The notes: generated by a model from the sequence alone, not told the origin. A stretch of 10,681 bases of DNA from DAISLF01 sp964517345 (GCA_964517345.1 CAZFBZ010000046.1:1-10681); one strand, 5' to 3'; numbered from the stretch's first letter, positions 4,788 to 9,969 are shown. Made by a program: numbers and translations.

Positions 4788-4982
4788 ATGGCTAACGTAC
4801 CTGGAACGAACACTGGGCACGGTCACGTATGGAAGCGTCCTGACGGGGTGACGGCCAGATGCGGCGGTCCGCTCATGTGCAAGGAGTGCGCTCTTGACGC
4901 CGCAGCGGTCGCGTCTCGGGCGGAAAACAAGCGCGAACGACAGGCACGCGAGCAACGCGAGCTAGAGCGCAAAGAGAAGTGA
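4788..4982 (+). CDS. Small Cys/His-rich phage protein, 64 aa
   Basis: The product starts MANVPGTNTGHGHVWKRPDG and continues VTARCGGPLMCKECALDAAA. I recognise the GHGHVWxRPDGVxARCGGPxxC pattern from small proteins of alphaproteobacterial phages. Cys25, Cys32 and Cys35 with His11 and His13 could bind a zinc ion. The last 25 residues are a charged helix rich in Arg, Glu and Lys. Three in-frame ATGs are possible. ATG 4788 is chosen because GGAG (4775-4778) lies 9 nt before it, while ATG 4779 is too close. The stop TGA overlaps the presumed ribosome site of the following methyltransferase fragment and is in the same frame. Function is unknown. Confidence 0.82.
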   Translation: MANVPGTNTGHGHVWKRPDGVTARCGGPLMCKECALDAAAVASRAENKRERQAREQRELERKEK

Positions 4983-4988
4983 GGCCCG

Positions 4989-5162
4989 GTGGGCGGAACC
5001 GTGCTCGACCCGTTCGGCGGGTCTGGCACCGTCGGGCTCGTGGCCGACCAGCTCCAGCGCCACGCCATCCTGATCGATGTCGATGAGCGCAACAGGCCGA
5101 TGGCCGCGCGACGGCTGACCGACGACGCGCCGCTGCTGGCCAAAATCGAAATGGCAAACTGA
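4989..5162 (+). pseudogene. C-terminal fragment of a phage DNA methyltransferase (N4/N6, beta-type)
   Basis: From GTG 4989 the frame reads VGGTVLDPFGGSGTVGLVAD and ends IEMAN-stop (57 aa). DPFGGSGTVGL is SAM-binding motif I (DPFxGxGTT), which lies near the C-terminus in beta-type phage methyltransferases (N6_N4_Mtase, PF01555). The trailing ERNRPMAARRLTDDAPLL is the usual end of such phage enzymes. The N-terminal two thirds, including the DPPY or SPPY catalytic motif, are missing. The frame upstream reaches the TGA of the 64-aa gene after only two codons. A small product could still be made, since TGAGG lies 4 nt before the GTG, but it could not catalyse methylation alone. A deletion in the phage lineage is the likely cause. 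Confidence 0.82.
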
Positions 5163-5165
5163 GGA
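5148..5165 (+). repeat. 18-bp direct repeat, copy 2
   Basis: An exact second copy of GAAATGGCAAACTGAGGA, here at the end of the methyltransferase fragment. It is followed by TACGGCCGGATC, which resembles the leader of other operon genes but lacks the ATG. Confidence 0.85.
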
Positions 5166-5168
5166 TAC

Positions 5169-5187
5169 GGCCGGATCGTCTCCGGCC
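5169..5187 (+). terminator. Stem-loop at the end of the plus-strand operon
   Basis: GGCCGGA (5169-5175) pairs with TCCGGCC (5181-5187) around the loop TCGTC, between the convergent transcription units. Only a weak pyrimidine run follows (CTACCCCATCTT), so termination is probable from position rather than from a T tract. A 9-bp direct repeat CGTCAGTCG occurs at 5210-5218 and 5221-5229. Confidence 0.4.
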
Positions 5188-5229
5188 CTACCCCATCTTA
5201 TCCGCTCACCGTCAGTCGAGCGTCAGTCG

Positions 5230-5682
5230 TCATGGAGCCCGGATGCGGTAGAGCTCGGCGAGGGTTGAGCCGAGGGCTTGGCATCGGGAGATGAAAGCAG
5301 CCGACGCGGCGCGACGCTCGCTGTAGCCGGTTAGCTTCTGGCCGATCTCGCAGAGATCCTGCTCCTTCCTGTGGTCGAAGGCATCAAGAATGAAGCGGAG
5401 CACTTTGCGCTCGTGCTCGCGCAGCATGCTGGTCACGCGCGAATAGGACGCAAAGTGATGGTTGTGCCACAGGTTGACGCCGGTCGAGACGCCGCGGTGG
5501 GACGGCTGGCCGAGCTTGGCCAGGGTACAGCCGGAGCGGCCGGCGGACTTCTCAAGGTCGGTCAGGAGGGCGTGGAACCCGAGCACCTGATCTTGGCTGA
5601 GCTTAGAGCCGATGCGCGAGAGAATCCCGTTGTTGAACGGGTTATCGGTCTTGGTGGCCGTCGTCGTCGTGGTCGCGAGCAT
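5230..5682 (-). CDS. Phage early protein of unknown function, 150 aa
   Basis: ATG at 5682 has AGGA a few nt upstream (CAGGCAGGAACAATG), and from here the codons show the strong G/C third-base preference of the neighbours. A GTG at 5760 in the same frame overlaps the previous gene's stop, but the stretch between has poor coding character. The N-terminus has a run of Thr (MLATTTTTATKTDNPFNN). The middle is His/Asn-rich (VNLWHNHHFASYSRV). The C-terminal half is strongly helical (LREHERKVLRFILDAFDHRK, LTGYSERRAASAAFISRCQAL). No membrane segment or known motif is seen. It is the last gene of the minus-strand replication operon, where lambdoid phages keep nin-type or antitermination genes, but nothing ties it to either. 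Confidence 0.75.
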   Translation of the reverse strand: MLATTTTTATKTDNPFNNGILSRIGSKLSQDQVLGFHALLTDLEKSAGRSGCTLAKLGQPSHRGVSTGVNLWHNHHFASYSRVTSMLREHERKVLRFILDAFDHRKEQDLCEIGQKLTGYSERRAASAAFISRCQALGSTLAELYRIRAP

Positions 5683-5713
5683 TGTTCCTGCCTGTTGTGT
5701 TTGACTCAGGCAC

Positions 5714-5827
5714 TCACAGTCTGTTGCGGCGGCGTCGCCTCCTTCGTCGTTCAGACTCACGCCAGCTTCGTTCGAACTCGATCGCGCCGGCGAGGGAGAA
5801 CATCAGGAGCGGGATGAGTTCCTGCAT
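5714..5827 (-). CDS. Possible 37-aa protein with hydrophobic start and Arg-rich tail
   Basis: ATG at 5827 opens MQELIPLLMFSLAGAIEFER, then SWRESE, eight arginines and NRL. Codon third positions favour G/C here, whereas the overlapping frame of the 61-aa gene loses that bias in the same stretch. Coding potential therefore seems to switch to this frame near 5827. A GAAGG motif lies 6 nt upstream. It may be a separate small gene overlapping the end of the previous one, or the true continuation of that gene after a shift of one base. Confidence 0.4.
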   Translation of the reverse strand: MQELIPLLMFSLAGAIEFERSWRESERRRRRRRRNRL

Positions 5828-5942
5828 GGGCGGCCTTCGCTGGGGTTGTGAACTTTCGCTTCTTGCGTTTGATGATTTGAAGCTGGCGCGAGACGTTGGA
5901 GCGCTTGCGGGACCAGGAGGATGACGGGAGCCAGGTGCTCAC
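5757..5942 (-). CDS. Basic small protein, 61 aa (3' half doubtful)
   Basis: GTG at 5942 overlaps the stop of the 53-aa gene as GTGA and has GGAG 8 nt upstream, continuing the chain of 4-bp overlaps in this operon. The first 38 codons (VSTWLPSSSWSRKRSNVSRQ, LQIIKRKKRKFTTPAKAA) have high G/C at third positions and a Lys/Arg-rich segment. From about 5827 on, that bias disappears in this frame. Translation may really end in the overlapping frame of the 37-aa ORF, or the tail may simply overlap it. No family is recognised. Confidence 0.5.
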   Translation of the reverse strand: MSTWLPSSSWSRKRSNVSRQLQIIKRKKRKFTTPAKAAHAGTHPAPDVLPRRRDRVRTKLA

Positions 5943-6100
5943 AGCGCGATCTCCCAGCGTCTGACATGGTAGGACGGGGCGACGGATCGGAGGTCGAGAG
6001 TGATGCTCCGCTGAGCCATGAACCAGGACCAGAACGCATCGTCGAGGATGCCAGTGATTTTCGGTCGGATGCTTCCGACGCGGACGCGGAATGTGGTCAT
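5939..6100 (-). CDS. Small phage protein, 53 aa
   Basis: ATG at 6100 overlaps the stop of the preceding P-like gene (ATGA), strong evidence of a coupled gene. The product is MTTFRVRVGSIRPKITGILD, then DAFWSWFMAQRSITLDLRSV and APSYHVRRWEIAL. It has a likely beta strand, an aromatic helix and a second strand, with no Cys and no membrane segment. The frame is open for about 100 codons upstream but lies inside the P-like gene there. I do not recognise a family. Position suggests a small partner in replication or early control. Confidence 0.72.
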   Translation of the reverse strand: MTTFRVRVGSIRPKITGILDDAFWSWFMAQRSITLDLRSVAPSYHVRRWEIAL

Positions 6101-6654
6101 TCGACGACTCCGTGAAGCACTTTGTCGGTGAGCCTGTTCCGGCGATCGAGCAGCGCCGTGCCGAGCTTTTCTAGAGATGCGCTCAGCACGCCGGCACGCT
6201 TCGAGATGCACGCGGCTAGCGCTTCGTCGAACTCTCGCGCCTCTCGTTTCAAGCGGGCCTCGTTGGCTGCTGTCGGCAGCGTGCGGTTCCGACGCAAGAA
6301 CGTGTCCAGGGCGCCGATCCATCCCTCCTGCGCGGCTCGGCGACCAAGCGGGCTCATCAGCGCGTCGTTGCTGAATTTGAACGCCTCCGTCGACCAATCC
6401 TTGTGGGTCTCCTCAAGCTTCTTGGGGGGAGCCAGGATCTGGCGCGCGTCTTCGCAGGCGGTGAGGATTTCGTTGACCGGCGGCCATCCGCGGCGCTTGT
6501 TGGCGCGGATGGCAAGGTCAGAGGCCTTGTCGAGCTCGGCTGGGCTGTAGCCCTTCATGAGGCGGGACATCTCGGCGAAGAACGCGGCCGGGTCTGACGT
6601 CTCGATCGGCGGGCCGTAGATCACGGCAAGGCGAGCAAGAAGCGGGTTGTTCAC
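6097..6654 (-). CDS. Putative phage replication protein, helicase-loader (lambda P-like) position
   Basis: The start is GTG at 6654, overlapping the O-like stop as GTGA, with GGAG 8 nt upstream. A TTG start at 6699 would give 49 bp of overlap and lacks support. The 185-aa product begins VNNPLLARLAVIYGPPIETS. It contains AAFFAEMSRLMKGYSPAELDKASD (23-46) and ANKRRGWPPVNEILTACEDAR (51-71), a helical pattern with a Trp-Pro-Pro turn. Phage helicase loaders and replisome accessory proteins share this kind of pattern (FY.....L..Y....L..A......N..WPP...E). The C-terminal 110 residues are a long helical, charged region. It would load the replicative helicase at the origin in the adjacent gene. The assignment rests mainly on gene order and this pattern, not on a diagnostic motif. 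Confidence 0.72.
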   Translation of the reverse strand: MNNPLLARLAVIYGPPIETSDPAAFFAEMSRLMKGYSPAELDKASDLAIRANKRRGWPPVNEILTACEDARQILAPPKKLEETHKDWSTEAFKFSNDALMSPLGRRAAQEGWIGALDTFLRRNRTLPTAANEARLKREAREFDEALAACISKRAGVLSASLEKLGTALLDRRNRLTDKVLHGVVE

Positions 6655-7445
6655 TGGACGGACTCCACGGGGGTTTCGCGGTACTTTCCGATTTTGCAAA
6701 TGCGGGCGACCTCATCCATCCGGCGGCGCTTTTCCTCGAGCCAGTGCTCGGTTCCTGCGCGCTGCTCGTCGTAGGCGGAGCGGCCGTGGTTGATCGGCTG
6801 GCCGTCGCGTCGCTTGCCGGGGGCGAAGGCGGTTCGGCACCAGTTGCGCCACGTGGCCTGCCAATCGAGCTTGCTGGCGCCCTGGCCGGCCTTGGCGGTC
6901 CAGTAGTCGCGGAATTTGTCGGCTTCCTCGGTGACGGCCGCTTCGGTCGAGGTCGGGAAGTTGGTTCTGGTCCAAGCCTTCCAATCGTCAGGCAACTGCC
7001 AATCATTGCTGAGGCGCGAGCCCCGCGAGCGCAAAACTTTCGGCTCGGCAATCGGCTTGGGGGGACCTACGGGGGGATCTTGTTTAACTTCTTGGATAGA
7101 ATCCTTCCGAAGGAAGTCCTTAGTGGCGCGTGTAGTAATACCCGCGCACGCGCGAGGCTCGGGCGGTCCTGAAAGACCGCTTTCCGGTCCTGAAAGACCG
7201 CTTGGGCGGTCTTCTAGGACCACCCCCCGGTCTTCTAGGACCGCAACCGGTCCTGAAAGACCGCCATCTTTGGTTGAGCGAAGGCGACGAACTTGCCGCG
7301 GGAGGATGTTGAGAACCTGTGCAAGAGTCGCCGTGTCGGTGATGCCTGCCGCTTCGAGGACGGCGAGGAACCGAGCGCTCGCTGATCCGTCCACAGACGC
7401 GGCAATCGCCTTGATTTGGTCGCGAACATCGGCTAGGGTGCACAT
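6651..7445 (-). CDS. Phage replication initiator / replisome organizer (lambda O-like) containing the origin
   Basis: ATG at 7445 is preceded by AGAGGA about 10 nt upstream. The 264-aa product has three parts. Residues 1-58 form an HTH-like N-terminus (LADVRDQIKAI..., then TLAQVLNILPRQVRRL). Residues 61-94 are low-complexity repeats GLSGP and VLEDR, encoded by the iterons. Residues 150-205 hold the C-terminal region typical of phage replication proteins (LPDDWKAWTRTNFP, then EADKFRDYWTAKAGQGASKL and DWQATWRNWCRTAF). I know this W-rich ending from phage replisome organizers of Proteobacteria. By analogy with O, the N-terminus should bind the iterons in its own gene and the C-terminus the helicase loader. 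The following gene overlaps by 4 bp. Confidence 0.85.
   Translation of the reverse strand: MCTLADVRDQIKAIAASVDGSASARFLAVLEAAGITDTATLAQVLNILPRQVRRLRSTKDGGLSGPVAVLEDRGVVLEDRPSGLSGPESGLSGPPEPRACAGITTRATKDFLRKDSIQEVKQDPPVGPPKPIAEPKVLRSRGSRLSNDWQLPDDWKAWTRTNFPTSTEAAVTEEADKFRDYWTAKAGQGASKLDWQATWRNWCRTAFAPGKRRDGQPINHGRSAYDEQRAGTEHWLEEKRRRMDEVARICKIGKYRETPVESVQ
7078..7140. other. AT-richer segment beside the iterons, candidate unwinding region
   Basis: This stretch is visibly richer in A/T than the surrounding DNA. It contains TTTAACTT, GGATAGAAT and GTAGTAATA, and an inverted repeat TCCTTC-C-GAAGGA (7102-7114). It lies on the downstream side of the iterons relative to the initiator gene, as the AT-rich part of the lambda origin does. 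Function is inferred from position only. Confidence 0.35.
7164..7263. repeat. Five dyad-containing iterons, probable phage replication origin
   Basis: Copies 1, 2 and 5 (7164-7179, 7185-7200, 7248-7263) are exactly CGGTCCTGAAAGACCG. Copy 4 (7228-7243) is CGGTCTTCTAGGACCG, and copy 3 (7207-7222) is the same but ends in A. Copies 3 and 4 resemble the complement of the others. Each has GGTC/GACC arms. Start-to-start distances are 21, 22, 21 and 20 bp, two helical turns, so all copies face the same side of the DNA. They lie within the O-like initiator gene, as in lambda. Confidence 0.78.
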
Positions 7446-7505
7446 AGTTGAGTTTTCCTCTTGATCAGTGTCTCTGCGGCCTCAGGGATGCTCTTCTAGC
7501 CCCCC

Positions 7506-7537
7506 AACGGCCCCGCTGCTTCCACAGTGGGGCCGTT
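7506..7537. terminator. Strong stem-loop after the membrane-protein gene
   Basis: AACGGCCCC (7506-7514) and GGGGCCGTT (7529-7537) are perfect 9-bp arms, with a small inner CTG/CAG pairing. The hairpin starts 7 nt past the stop of the leftward membrane-protein gene. The T tract (TTTTT, 7541-7545) follows on the plus strand only, where no gene is seen. On the minus strand a G run and CTAGAAG follow. It may therefore be a partial or anti-antisense terminator, or a processing stem between gcrA-membrane and O-P. Confidence 0.55.
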
Positions 7538-7544
7538 CACTTTT

Positions 7545-8612
7545 TCACCTCGCCATCGCCTTGCCGAACACCTTCCCGTACGGGTCGTTGATGATCGTCC
7601 TTTCGACGATCGTGTGGGAGCCCTTGGGGGCGGTCTTGCCGGTCGCGATCACGCGGAGCCAAGCGCCGATGCGGCCCCAGTCGATCCACGGGGCGAGCGT
7701 CCGGCCTTCGTATTCCTCGGCCTTCAGGAGCCATCCGGCGACCGTCAAAAACAGCGCCATGACGGCGACGAGGAGCAACGACTGCGACAGCTCGGCGTCG
7801 GCGTCGGTGAAGCCGGTCAGCCGCTTGATGTTGCGCAGGTCGGCGCGATCGATCGCGGTGACGGCAGGGGTTGCCGACGCCTTGGACTGAGCTGCGGCGA
7901 GAGCAGCGTCCGTCTCGGCGACAACGGTCTCCTGGCGCTTGACCTCGGCTTCCAGCGTCAGGCGATTTTCCGCCGTCGACTTGGCGGCGAGCGCGGCGCG
8001 GTAGCCGTCGCAGTAGGCACGCGTCTGCGGCCCCGGCGCCTCGGTGCATCCCTTCGTCAGATCCCAGAATCGCTTCTGACCCTTGAGGCGATCAACCTCG
8101 GCCTGGGCGACATCCGGACTCGTCACAGGCTTGCCGTTGATCGAGACGGACGCCGCCGCTTCCACGCGGGCGCGAAGCGCTTCCAGGGCCTTGCGCTCGG
8201 CGCCGGCCTTGGTCTGGGCGAAGGCGAGCGTGGTTCGCGCGTCCTCCTGATGCTGCCAGCCGGCGACGCGGGTCGCTTTGATGTTGTCCTGGTTGTTGGA
8301 CGCAATCGAGAGCTGGCTGTTGAGCTCCCAGGTCACGGCGCCGAGGATGACCATCATCCACAGCACCAGGGCGCCGAGCTTGCGCTCGTACCAGGAGCGG
8401 CAGGCCTTCTGGGCGCCGAGGTAGTGAAAGCCGACAGCGGCGAGGCCGAGGAAGATCAGAATGGCCTGGGTCGGCGTGTCCTTGGCCTTGTCGCCGGAGT
8501 AGTAGATCACGGCGATGATCGAAGCGACGATCACGCAGCGGATGAGCCAGCGCTCCGGCTTGTGGAAGGCGTTTCTGACGCCTCCCGCGATGAGTTCAAA
8601 AAGACGGATCAT
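7545..8612 (-). CDS. Four-helix membrane protein with a long periplasmic/cytoplasmic coiled region, 355 aa
   Basis: ATG at 8612 has AAGGGAG about 7 nt upstream. Hydrophobic segments at about 22-39 (WLIRCVIVASIIAVIYY), 49-68 (QAILIFLGLAAVGFHYLGA), 79-96 (LGALVLWMMVILGAVTWEL) and 278-297 (SLLLVAVMALFLTVAGWLL) suggest four transmembrane helices. Between helices 3 and 4 lie about 180 residues with helical Ala/Glu/Lys-rich stretches likely to form coiled coils (115-155, 205-245). A Cys pair (CTEAPGPQTRAYC, 189-201) sits between these stretches and could form a disulfide. A basic C-terminal tail of about 55 residues follows. No signal peptide or enzyme motif is visible. It sits between gcrA and the replication initiator in an early operon. 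Exclusion of other phages or membrane anchoring of replication are possible roles, but neither is shown. Confidence 0.82.
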   Translation of the reverse strand: MIRLFELIAGGVRNAFHKPERWLIRCVIVASIIAVIYYSGDKAKDTPTQAILIFLGLAAVGFHYLGAQKACRSWYERKLGALVLWMMVILGAVTWELNSQLSIASNNQDNIKATRVAGWQHQEDARTTLAFAQTKAGAERKALEALRARVEAAASVSINGKPVTSPDVAQAEVDRLKGQKRFWDLTKGCTEAPGPQTRAYCDGYRAALAAKSTAENRLTLEAEVKRQETVVAETDAALAAAQSKASATPAVTAIDRADLRNIKRLTGFTDADAELSQSLLLVAVMALFLTVAGWLLKAEEYEGRTLAPWIDWGRIGAWLRVIATGKTAPKGSHTIVERTIINDPYGKVFGKAMAR

Positions 8613-8662
8613 TGTCGGTCTCCCTTGAGGGCTTGAAGATTGGGGACGCGACGCAACGAACT

Positions 8663-9208
8663 TCAGACTTCCACGGGCTCAGGCCCGTTCAGCTTGACGG
8701 CGACGCCGACGAGGTTGCGCCGGCTGGCGTAAAGCTCGCGAACTGTCTGCGGAGCGGACGGCATCCGGAACGCGATGCGCGCGTGAGCGGCGCAGTACGG
8801 CAGGCCGTCCGCTCGATCCTGGCCGCAGTAGGTGCGGGGGTCGTCGTCGGTCTCCCAGAGCGGCCATTTGCAGTGGCATGGCTCGAGGTCGGCGATCGTC
8901 ACGCGCTTGGCTCCGACAGCAGCCGATGCGAGTGTGTCGGGCTCGGCTCGGGGCTCGTGAGAGGGGCCGAGGATGTGGCGCAGGCTCTCCATGCGAGGGT
9001 GCGGCTTGCGGCGCTCGCGGCTGCGCTTTGGGGTCGCCGGGCGATCAGCGGCGCGGCGCTTGGCCCTCCCGGACAGGCCGAGACGGTGAATCTTGCCGAT
9101 GACGGCGTTGCGAGTGGTGTCGCCGAGACGGTTGGCGATGTGGCTGGCGCTGAGGCCGTCAGCCCAGAGCTTGCGGACAAGCGCGACGCGAGGTTCGTTC
9201 CATGTCAT
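8663..9208 (-). CDS. gcrA: GcrA-family cell-cycle regulator, phage-encoded
   Basis: The 181-aa product starts MTWNEPRVALVRKLWADGLS and continues ASHIANRLGDTTRNAVIGKI, the diagnostic N-terminal DNA-binding domain of GcrA (PF07750). In Caulobacter GcrA binds sigma70-RNA polymerase and activates promoters carrying CcrM-methylated GANTC sites. A basic linker (about 48-75) leads to a C-terminal Cys/His domain (VTIADLEPCHCKWPLWET, then RTYCGQDRADGLPYCAAHAR). Its residues Cys111, Cys113, Cys128, Cys139 and His142 resemble the polymerase-interacting end of the family. ATG 9208 is chosen over the upstream ATG at 9274, because the longer form would be encoded through a terminator hairpin. The gene occupies the place of cII in the lambda layout, so it is a good candidate activator of phage genes keyed to host methylation state. 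Confidence 0.9.
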   Translation of the reverse strand: MTWNEPRVALVRKLWADGLSASHIANRLGDTTRNAVIGKIHRLGLSGRAKRRAADRPATPKRSRERRKPHPRMESLRHILGPSHEPRAEPDTLASAAVGAKRVTIADLEPCHCKWPLWETDDDPRTYCGQDRADGLPYCAAHARIAFRMPSAPQTVRELYASRRNLVGVAVKLNGPEPVEV

Positions 9209-9232
9209 GTCAGCCCCCCGGCTGGAATCGTT

Positions 9233-9263
9233 GAAAAAGCCGGGCGAGCGCGAGCCCGCCCGG
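9233..9263 (-). terminator. Rho-independent terminator after the Cro-like gene
   Basis: On the minus strand CCGGGCG (9263-9257) and CGCCCGG (9246-9240) flank a 10-nt GC-rich loop and are followed by C, then TTTTT (9238-9234). It ends transcription of the Cro-like gene and lies only about 25 nt before the gcrA start. That leaves no room for a separate gcrA promoter downstream of it. Confidence 0.75.
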
Positions 9264-9311
9264 AAGTTGGGCATGATGGTGCGCTACTTACCCGGTACGC
9301 AGGGGAGAGGA

Positions 9312-9587
9312 TTAGAGGGTGGCTTCAGCCCTCGGCGCGTCCCTTCGCGCCAAAGGGTCAGGCCACAACGCCTCCATGTCGTCCATCGTCAGGCCGAACA
9401 CGGATGGTTCGACCCGCTTCCCTCGGCGAGCCACGTCGATCAATAGCCGCAGGTGCCAGCCCGGCGGGATTTTGCGCCGAGCCCGCCAGTTGCTGACTGC
9501 CTCCTGCGTTATGCCGAGACGCTCGCCGAGGCGCTTGGCGCCCCCTAGCTCGTCGATCAGACTGTCGATGGTGTCGATCGTGTTCAT
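9312..9587 (-). CDS. Cro-like HTH regulator, 91 aa
   Basis: The product MNTIDTIDSLIDELGGAKRL, GERLGITQEAVSNWRARRKI, PPGWHLRLLIDVARRGKRVE has a helix-turn-helix at about 16-40 (GGAKRLGERLGITQEAVSNWRARR), typical of phage Cro/YdaS-type proteins. The recognition helix is around QEAVSNWR. The C-terminal half ends in an Asp/Arg-rich tail. Two ATGs are possible. The upstream one (9596) overlaps the -10 hexamer, so the transcript should begin at about 9587 and the protein start there without a leader. It is divergent from the C1-type repressor gene and first in the leftward early operon, so it is the Cro counterpart. It would act as dimer on operators in 9588-9675. Confidence 0.85.
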   Translation of the reverse strand: MNTIDTIDSLIDELGGAKRLGERLGITQEAVSNWRARRKIPPGWHLRLLIDVARRGKRVEPSVFGLTMDDMEALWPDPLARRDAPRAEATL

Positions 9588-9594
9588 GAGGGGC

Positions 9595-9623
9595 ATAATA
9601 TAACCCTGCGTTTTTCGTGTCAA
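9595..9623 (-). promoter_or_regulatory. Strong leftward early promoter
   Basis: On the minus strand TTGACA (9623-9618), a 17-bp spacer and TATTAT (9600-9595) form a near-consensus sigma70 promoter. Seven nt then lead to ATG 9587, placing the transcription start at the start codon. A second TTGACA/TGTCAA (9641-9646) lies 23 bp away, and the pair may mark operator half-sites. Confidence 0.7.
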
Positions 9624-9639
9624 TCTCTCGGCGTGTTCT

Positions 9640-9672
9640 TTGTCAACATGTCTGTGCCGGGGTACGTATAAC
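9640..9672 (+). promoter_or_regulatory. Candidate rightward promoter of the repressor gene
   Basis: TTGTCA (9640-9645) is a good -35. With 17-bp spacing the -10 would be the poor TACGTA (9663-9668), 7 nt before the ATG. The better hexamer TATAAC (9667-9672) is 21 bp away. The region clearly holds a promoter for the divergent repressor gene, but the exact hexamers are unsure, and regulation by the Cro-like or C1-like protein is likely. Confidence 0.4.
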
Positions 9673-9675
9673 GGC

Positions 9676-9969
9676 ATGACCGATCCCGATGACACAGGAG
9701 ACCTGCGCGCCGATGTCGCGCGCCGCCTTGCGTTGACACGCAAGGCGTTCGGTCTTCCGCAGCAAGACTTCGGGACGGCGGCCGGGATGAGTCAGCCGCA
9801 GTACAATCAATTTGAGACTGGCAAGCGCCTTCTGACACTGCCTTACGCGCTCAGCTTGTGCGAGCGCTACGGGCTGACGCTGGATTGGCTCTATCGAGGC
9901 GATCCGAGCGGGCTGCCCTACGCGCTACATGAGAAGATCAGGTCCATCAAAGGCTTGTCGCATAGTTAA
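9676..9969 (+). CDS. C1/Cro-type HTH repressor, 97 aa
   Basis: The product MTDPDDTGDLRADVARRLAL continues TRKAFGLPQQDFGTAAGMSQ and PQYNQFETGKRLLTLPYALS. This is an HTH_3/XRE domain at about residues 13-75: QQDFGTAAGMSQPQYNQFETGKR gives helices 2 and 3, and LCERYGLTLDWLYRGDPSGLP the usual last helix and tail. It lacks a C-terminal peptidase or dimerisation domain, so it is not a LexA/CI-type self-cleaving repressor. No Shine-Dalgarno precedes the ATG (CGTATAACGGCATG), which fits a leaderless or weakly initiated message. It is divergent from the Cro-like gene and is the likely lysogeny repressor. Confidence 0.85.
   Translation: MTDPDDTGDLRADVARRLALTRKAFGLPQQDFGTAAGMSQPQYNQFETGKRLLTLPYALSLCERYGLTLDWLYRGDPSGLPYALHEKIRSIKGLSHS

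Noticed and set aside
4169..4813. A 214-codon version of the winged-helix gene
   Set aside because: The upstream extension crosses the IS end and is antisense to the ASCH gene. A GGAGG-preceded ATG at 4477 gives the natural start.
5757..6397. Overlapping long minus-strand frames in the P-like region
   Set aside because: Only the portions from 6100 and 5942 have starts overlapping the preceding stops. The rest are Arg/Ser-rich shadows of the P-like gene.
6655..6699. Upstream TTG start for the P-like gene
   Set aside because: GTG 6654 overlaps the previous stop by 4 bp and has a GGAG at good spacing, matching the other junctions in the operon.
7164..7263. CRISPR array
   Set aside because: The units are 16 bp with 4-6 bp gaps, have internal dyads and lie inside a coding gene. 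This is an iteron pattern, not repeats with unique spacers of about 30 bp.
7527..8636. A 369-codon plus-strand open frame
   Set aside because: It is antisense to the membrane-protein gene, has Gly/Arg/Asp-rich low-complexity composition and no ribosome site. The minus-strand frame has clear transmembrane segments and a good start.
9209..9274. Longer GcrA start
   Set aside because: It would be translated through a Rho-independent terminator, and the known GcrA family begins at the MTWNE/MSWT-type start.
8612..9496. A 294-codon plus-strand open frame
   Set aside because: It runs antisense through gcrA and the terminator. The GcrA domain on the minus strand is unmistakable.
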